This document shows positions 32,858-36,528 of a stretch of 36,528 bases of DNA, piece after piece. This stretch comes from an uncultured Eubacteriales bacterium (GTDB taxonomy: Bacteria > Bacillota > Clostridia > Christensenellales > Aristaeellaceae). The translations under genes were made by a program, and so were the position numbers. The notes beneath the pieces were generated by a model. That model ran no database searches. It was not told the DNA's origin and saw only the letters and a program-made list of their open reading frames with translations. Location: assembly GCA_902790525.1 (NCBI GenBank), contig CADASI010000084.1:1-36528 (forward strand), in the 5' to 3' direction. Numbering within the stretch: position 1 is the first letter of the stretch; each line of letters starts with the position of its first letter.

Positions 32858-33219
32858 TTGAGCCTCTGGGGGATGCCGCAGAACAGCCGCCAGACCTCGT
32901 CCGACTGGGACGCCAGGGTGCTGTTCATGCGTCCGCAGGCCTCCCGCCAGGCGCGCAGCACCGGGTCCATGGGCACGACGCCGCCGGAGATGTCCGTGGT
33001 GATGACGATGCGGTCCCGAAGCGCGTCGATGTTCTCCCGGAAGATGTCCGCGGGCTCTTCCCCCGCCCGGACCGCCTCCAGCGCGTAGCGCTCCACATAA
33101 GCCAGGCACTTTTTGTCAAAGTCTACCCCGCCCAGGCAGATGTCCGCGTCTGTCAACCCGAATCGCGCCTTCGCGTAGCTTAGCTTGCCCTGATAGCTCC
33201 CGCCGGTGATCAGTATCAT
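32854..33219 (-). CDS. cobU: Short CobU-like adenosylcobinamide kinase
   Basis: The 121-residue protein starts MILITGGSYQGKLSYAKARF and ends like CobU (TDISGGVVPMDP, ACGRMNSTLASQSDEVWRLF). CobU normally has about 180 residues and is both kinase and guanylyltransferase; here the middle segment with the guanylylated His is missing. The P-loop is GGSYQGKL, where a Ser or Thr normally follows the Lys. So it may be a reduced kinase-only form or a divergent enzyme. The ribosome site GGGGAGG lies 6 bases before the ATG. It is the first gene of the cob set; the upstream AATTAGG repeat abuts its leader. Confidence 0.75.
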   Translation of the reverse strand: MILITGGSYQGKLSYAKARFGLTDADICLGGVDFDKKCLAYVERYALEAVRAGEEPADIFRENIDALRDRIVITTDISGGVVPMDPVLRAWREACGRMNSTLASQSDEVWRLFCGIPQRLK

Positions 33220-33237
33220 GGGAAACCTCCCCGTATA

Positions 33238-33349
33238 ATTAGGAATTAGGAATGAGGAATTAGGAATTATAGTGTGCGCTGTCTATGATGTTCGCTCAAC
33301 GCGGCAGAGGGCAATTCAATTCCTAACTCCTAATTCCTAATTCCTCATT
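33238..33349. repeat. AATTAGGAATT-type inverted repeat element
   Basis: Tandem AATTAGG-like units (33238-33270) are inverted at the other end (33313-33349), around a short unique centre. Such elements are scattered in clostridial genomes. The right arm forms the last codons and stop of the 99-residue gene, and the left arm borders the cobU leader. A relic of the same motif lies at 36420-36436. Confidence 0.85.
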
Positions 33350-33622
33350 TCCCCGCGCCATTCCGATCAGCATCCCCAACCTCTCCGCAACCTCGCGGGC
33401 GCTTGGTATGCGGGCGTAATCAGCGCGGAGGGCGTCGAACTCGTCCATGGCGTCCATGAACTCCTCGGGGGCGTCGTCGGCACGGGGGTCGATCTGGGAC
33501 AGCATGAACAGCGCGTCCTCGAACTCGGCGTTGAGCTCCTCCATGTCCTCGCCGTCGGCGAGGTCGTCCAGCGCCGCCAGGAGCTTACTGAACCGCGCCT
33601 CGTATTCCGCGATGGGCAGCAT
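33323..33622 (-). CDS. Small acidic helical protein, 99 residues, unknown
   Basis: The product starts MLPIAEYEARFSKLLAALDD and is rich in Glu, Asp and Ala (DGEDMEELNAEFEDALFMLS), with no membrane part. It has a promoter (33650-33678) and a weak ribosome site (AAGGGG). The last residues (NEELGIRS) and the TAG stop are read from the AATTAGG repeat, so the original C-terminus was probably lost or replaced. The family is not recognised. The helical acidic layout would suit a small adaptor or regulator, but this is a guess. Confidence 0.72.
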   Translation of the reverse strand: MLPIAEYEARFSKLLAALDDLADGEDMEELNAEFEDALFMLSQIDPRADDAPEEFMDAMDEFDALRADYARIPSAREVAERLGMLIGMARGNEELGIRS

Positions 33623-33649
33623 GGGCCGTCACCCCTTTCATACAGAACC

Positions 33650-33678
33650 AGTATAGCCCCATTTGCCCCGCCTTTCAA
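33650..33678 (-). promoter_or_regulatory. Promoter of the 99-residue gene
   Basis: TTGAAA (33673-33678) and TATACT (33650-33655) on the minus strand, 17 bases apart. Confidence 0.8.
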
Positions 33679-33750
33679 GGAAAATTTTCGTTTTCGGCAG
33701 GGAAAAGCGCCTCTTTTATAGAATATCACAACGTTACGGAGGTTTGAATT

Positions 33751-34026
33751 ATGAACAGGAGTTTCATCCGCACGGCGCTGAGCCTGCTGATCGTCATACT
33801 GTATGTGGTGGGGCTGGTGGCGATGTTCATGGGCAACGCCCGGCTGGGCATCGACCTGTGGGTGGCGTCCACCCTGGGCGGCATCGGGCTTTTATACTGG
33901 ATCCACGTGATGAAGAGGCGGGCGGAGGACGCCGAAAAGATCGCCAAGGGCATGCCCTACGGCGACCCGGACGATCCCGCCGCGCCGGTCAATCCCGTGG
34001 TCCCGAAGGCGGACGACGATCCATGA
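33751..34026 (+). CDS. Small membrane protein, 91 residues
   Basis: The product has two hydrophobic helices (LSLLIVILYVVGLVAMFMG and IDLWVASTLGGIGLLYWIHV) and a charged C-terminal tail with a Pro-Asp-rich end (YGDPDDPAAPVNPVVPKADD). Ribosome site ACGGAGG sits about 8 bases before the ATG. Its stop codon overlaps the trmB start (ATGA, 34023-34026), so the two are translationally coupled. The function is unknown; it may be a small integral membrane factor that happens to precede trmB. Confidence 0.83.
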   Translation: MNRSFIRTALSLLIVILYVVGLVAMFMGNARLGIDLWVASTLGGIGLLYWIHVMKRRAEDAEKIAKGMPYGDPDDPAAPVNPVVPKADDDP

Positions 34027-35771
34027 GGATGCGCAGGAAGCCCTGGACGGAGATCGAGCTGGCGGCCTGCCCCTTCATGATCGACCGGCCCTCCACCCAC
34101 ATCGGCCGGTGGCGGGCGTTCTTCAAGAAGGACCAGCCCGTGCACCTGGAGATCGGCTGCGGCAAGGGCGTCGCCACGGCGAAGATGGCGCGGGAGCATC
34201 CGGAGATCAACTACATCGCCATCGACGAGGTGCGGCACGTGCTGGCCGTGTCGGTGCGCAACGTCCGCGCGGCCTACGGCGATGCGCCGATCGACAACAT
34301 CGTGTTCTCCGCCGTGGACGCCATGATGATCCACGACACCTTCAACGCCGAGGACGGCATCGGGCGCATCTACATCAGCTTCCCCAACCCCTGGGACGAG
34401 CGGGCCAAGCACCACAAGCGGCGGCTGACGCATCCGCGGCAGCTCAACCAGTACCGGGCGTTCATGAAGCCCGGCGGCGAGATCTGGTTCAAGACCGACG
34501 ACGACGCGCTCTTCACGGCCTCGAAGCGCTACTTCCGGGAGGCGGGGTTCGAGGTCACCTACGCAACCGACGACCTGCACGCCTCGGGCTTTGAACCCAA
34601 CTATATCAGCGAACACGAAATGCTCTACGCGCAACAGGGCAAGAAGATACACTTCATGATCGCAAGGATGAACGACGGAGGGATGAAAGACATGGGCAAT
34701 TTCTTTGAAGACAACGCCAAAGCGCTTGAAAATTTCACCCGGGTCTCCACCGAGGTGGGCGCGCGGGCCGACTACGTGCAGGGCGGCGGCGGCAATACCT
34801 CGGCCAAGCTCTCGGGAGGGCTGATGGCCATCAAGGCGTCGGGCTACTGTTTAAAGGACATCCGGCCCGACAGGGCCTACGCCGTGTTGGACTACGAGGC
34901 GCTGCGCAAATTCTACTATGGCGCGGATCCCGCCGGGCTTGAGGACGTGGAGAAGGCCGGCAGCGACCAGGCGAAGGCCAACACCCGGGTGATCGAGGGC
35001 CTGCCGGCGCTTCGGCCGTCCGTCGAGGCGGGCTTCCACTCCATACTGGACACCTACGTGGCCCACAGCCACAGCGTGTACGCCAACCTGTGCACCTGCT
35101 CGAAGGAGCTGCCCGAGATCGCAAGGAAGGCCCTCGAGGGCGCGGACTACACCTGGGGCTGGGTGCCCTACGTCGATCCCGGCGCGCGGCTGACGTTCTC
35201 CATCCGCGACGAATTGAAGCGCGTGGAGGCCGAGACGGGCCGCCGTCCCGCCGCCATATTCATGCAGAACCACGGCCTGATCGCCCATGCCGACGACCCC
35301 GACGCATGCGTGCGCATCCACACCGACGTCAACGACCGCATCGCCCGGGCCTTCGGGCTTGAAAACGGCTGCTTCCCGGCGGTGTCCGTCAGGGACCTGG
35401 GCGGCGGGCTGTGCGAAGCGGTGTGCCCGTACCTGACCGAGGCGTTGAAGTCCGGCGCGTTCACCGAAAAGTTCCTGCTGGAGTCCCCGCTCTACCCCGA
35501 CCAACTGGTGTTTTTGACCGGCAGCTTCGCCTTCGGCGAGGGCGCGCCCGCGGAGGGCATGGCCGTGGCCAACCCCGTGACCGGCGCGGTGACCTTCAAC
35601 ATGCCCGCGGCCAAGGCGCAGGTCATCGCCGAGACGCTGTGCGCCATCGTGTTCATCGTCAAAAACATCGAAGCGAGCGGCTACACCCTGTCCACGCTGG
35701 GCGAGAAGGCCAAGCAGTTCATCGCCAACTGGGAGAGCGAGAAGTACCGCAAGTCGCTGGCGGGGAAGTAG
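34023..35771 (+). CDS. trmB: TrmB tRNA methyltransferase fused in frame to a class II aldolase
   Basis: One uninterrupted frame of 582 residues. Residues 1-216 are TrmB: SAM-binding LEIGCGKGVATAKM, YIAIDEV, and the signature ISFPNPWDERAKHHKRRLTH; it methylates G46 of tRNA at N7. A TrmB-like end (GKKIHFMIARM) passes without a stop into a class II aldolase/adducin domain (about 224-582) with VQGGGGNTSAKL, metal-binding AHSHSVYAN and MQNHGLIAH, as in rhamnulose- or fuculose-phosphate aldolases. Inside the junction GGAGGG (34677-34682) lies 9 bases before ATG 34692, so the aldolase may also be made separately. The TGA at 34684-34686 in the next frame suggests an earlier ATGA overlap joined by a one-base change. 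The TAG stop (35769-35771) is formed by the MITE. Confidence 0.85.
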   Translation: MRMRRKPWTEIELAACPFMIDRPSTHIGRWRAFFKKDQPVHLEIGCGKGVATAKMAREHPEINYIAIDEVRHVLAVSVRNVRAAYGDAPIDNIVFSAVDAMMIHDTFNAEDGIGRIYISFPNPWDERAKHHKRRLTHPRQLNQYRAFMKPGGEIWFKTDDDALFTASKRYFREAGFEVTYATDDLHASGFEPNYISEHEMLYAQQGKKIHFMIARMNDGGMKDMGNFFEDNAKALENFTRVSTEVGARADYVQGGGGNTSAKLSGGLMAIKASGYCLKDIRPDRAYAVLDYEALRKFYYGADPAGLEDVEKAGSDQAKANTRVIEGLPALRPSVEAGFHSILDTYVAHSHSVYANLCTCSKELPEIARKALEGADYTWGWVPYVDPGARLTFSIRDELKRVEAETGRRPAAIFMQNHGLIAHADDPDACVRIHTDVNDRIARAFGLENGCFPAVSVRDLGGGLCEAVCPYLTEALKSGAFTEKFLLESPLYPDQLVFLTGSFAFGEGAPAEGMAVANPVTGAVTFNMPAAKAQVIAETLCAIVFIVKNIEASGYTLSTLGEKAKQFIANWESEKYRKSLAGK

Positions 35772-35907
35772 AGTGTGTTTCTAAAATGCCTGAAGCGCAT
35801 TTTCGGCGTCTTTGGCTGCATTTCTGCGTTGATTTCCCTTGACTTAGCCCCACTAAGCCTGCGGAAAGCTCGAAACTGCATCTCCCGGCATTTAGAAACA
35901 CACTCTA
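35769..35907. mobile_element. TA-flanked MITE, copy 1
   Basis: The inverted ends GAGTGTGTTTCTAAAATGCC and GGCATTTAGAAACACACTC differ by one base in the A-run and are flanked by TA on both sides, as for Tc1/mariner/IS630-type insertion. Length 139 bases including both TA; no reading frame. Its first TAG is the stop codon of the aldolase domain. A second copy begins at 36435. Confidence 0.87.
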
Positions 35908-35941
35908 GTTTCCGCGCCGGATAGATACCAAGGAGACGCCT

Positions 35942-36415
35942 ATGCGCAGAAAAGCCCTGTTGATCCACTGCGTCACCCGCCGCCTGGCGGCGTGCCTGAC
36001 GCTCATCACGCTGCTGTTCACCGGCCTGACCCAGGGGGAGCGCATGGTGATGACGGCGCTTGAGCACCTGGGTCAGCCCTACGTGTTCAACACCGCGGGG
36101 CCGGACCGGTTCGACTGCTCGGGCCTGGTGCTGTTCGCCGCGGCGCGGGAGGGCCTGCCGGCGCTGCCCCACGCGGCGAAGGAGCTGTACCACCTCGGGC
36201 GTCCGGTGGCGCTTCATGCGCTGTTGCCGGGGGACATGCTGTGCTTCGACACCGTGCGCGACTCGGACCCCAGCGACCACGTGGGCTTCTACATGGGCGG
36301 GAACATGTTCGTGCACGCCTCGTCCTCCAAGCGCCAGGTCACCGTCAGCGCGCTGGAGGGATACTATCTTGAAAAATGCACCGGGGCGCGGCGGCTGGGC
36401 TGCGCCTATATATGA
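35942..36415 (+). CDS. NlpC/P60 cell-wall peptidase with signal anchor
   Basis: The 157-residue protein has an N-terminal hydrophobic segment (LAACLTLITLLFTGL) and an NlpC/P60 domain with the catalytic Cys in DRFDCSGLVLFA, the catalytic His in SDHVGFYMGGNMFVHAS, and ALLPGDMLCF between them. These enzymes cut the D-Glu-mesoDAP or related bond of peptidoglycan peptides. It has no SH3b or other wall-binding part, so a partner may provide binding. Ribosome site AAGGAGA lies before the ATG. The gene sits between two MITE copies, and its stop is followed by an AATTGGGAATTA repeat relic. Confidence 0.92.
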   Translation: MRRKALLIHCVTRRLAACLTLITLLFTGLTQGERMVMTALEHLGQPYVFNTAGPDRFDCSGLVLFAAAREGLPALPHAAKELYHLGRPVALHALLPGDMLCFDTVRDSDPSDHVGFYMGGNMFVHASSSKRQVTVSALEGYYLEKCTGARRLGCAYI

Positions 36416-36419
36416 AAAA

Positions 36420-36436
36420 TCAGGAATTGGGAATTA
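36420..36436. repeat. Relic of the AATTAGGAATT repeat
   Basis: TCAGGAATTGGGAATTA resembles the arms at 33238-33270. The second MITE copy begins at its terminal TA (36435), a nested insertion. Confidence 0.6.
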
Positions 36437-36528
36437 GAGTGTGTTTCTAAAATGCCTGAAGCGCATTTTCGGCGTCTTTGACTGCATTTCTGCGTTGCTT
36501 TCCCTTGACTTTTACGCACTGCCGCTAC
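36435..36528. mobile_element. TA-flanked MITE, copy 2 (cut by window end)
   Basis: It matches copy 1 almost base for base for about 75 bases (two differences seen) and then diverges in the centre. The other end is beyond the window. Confidence 0.85.

Noticed and set aside
33220-33322. Cobalamin riboswitch ahead of the cob set.
   Set aside because: The gap is only about 100 bases and is filled by the AATTAGG repeat; no B12-box-like sequence is seen.
33663-34022. Long upstream extension of the TrmB frame.
   Set aside because: It overlaps the membrane-protein gene in another frame, has no ribosome site, and the TrmB homology begins after 34023.
36420-36528. Start of another gene after the NlpC/P60 gene.
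   Set aside because: The bases belong to a repeat relic and the second MITE; no start with a ribosome site is seen.

Overview
The window looks like chromosomal DNA of a GC-rich, anaerobic, fermentative Gram-positive, most likely a gut- or rumen-type member of class Clostridia. The signs are strong Shine-Dalgarno sites (AGGAGG type), sigma-A promoters (TTGNNN-17-TATAAT), a fused AdhE, cell-wall proteins with SH3b or NlpC/P60 domains, an LTA-synthase-like enzyme, many c-di-GMP proteins, and AATTAGGAATT-type intergenic repeats. The species cannot be named from the sequence alone. I see no rRNA, tRNA, CRISPR array, prophage or intact insertion sequence.

Layout. Bases 1-3776 hold the end of a Pro/Ala-Glu-rich coiled-coil protein followed by an MMPL/RND-family membrane protein. 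Bases 3779-5700 hold small genes: a 41-residue protein, a PNPOx-like flavoprotein, a secreted SH3b protein and a secreted unknown. Bases 5707-9122 hold a membrane diguanylate cyclase and a divergent membrane EAL phosphodiesterase. Bases 9133-12863 are sbcD-sbcC. Bases 13052-15388 encode an LTA-synthase-like sulfatase-fold enzyme. Two adjacent internally deleted gene remnants (TctC-like binding protein; hybrid kinase/receiver) lie at 15512-16210, ahead of a very large PAS-GGDEF-EAL protein (16260-19730). A MITE-like element (19760-19924) precedes adhE and a phosphotransferase gene (20063-23455). Bases 23465-25345 carry a HAD nucleotidase and two UBA-like (DUF4342-type) proteins, followed by a repeat, mutY (25622-26632) and a CapA-like gene (26708-28006). 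Divergent from CapA is an 1125-residue protein with an acidic Tyr-Asp-Gly tract, two membrane segments and 13 copies of a His/Cys motif (28320-31697). A cobU-cobC-cobO set for corrinoid processing follows (31761-33219). The last part holds small genes, a TrmB methyltransferase fused in frame to a class II aldolase (34023-35771), and an NlpC/P60 protein between two MITE copies.

How it fits together. The window contains three c-di-GMP enzymes, several cell-envelope proteins and core maintenance genes (SbcCD, MutY, TrmB). AdhE supports ethanol-forming fermentation, and the cob set suggests salvage or finishing of adenosylcobamides. The strongest candidates for something undescribed are the 13-repeat His/Cys protein, the TrmB-aldolase fusion, and small mobile repeats that lie at gene 3' ends and supply their stop codons or C-termini.
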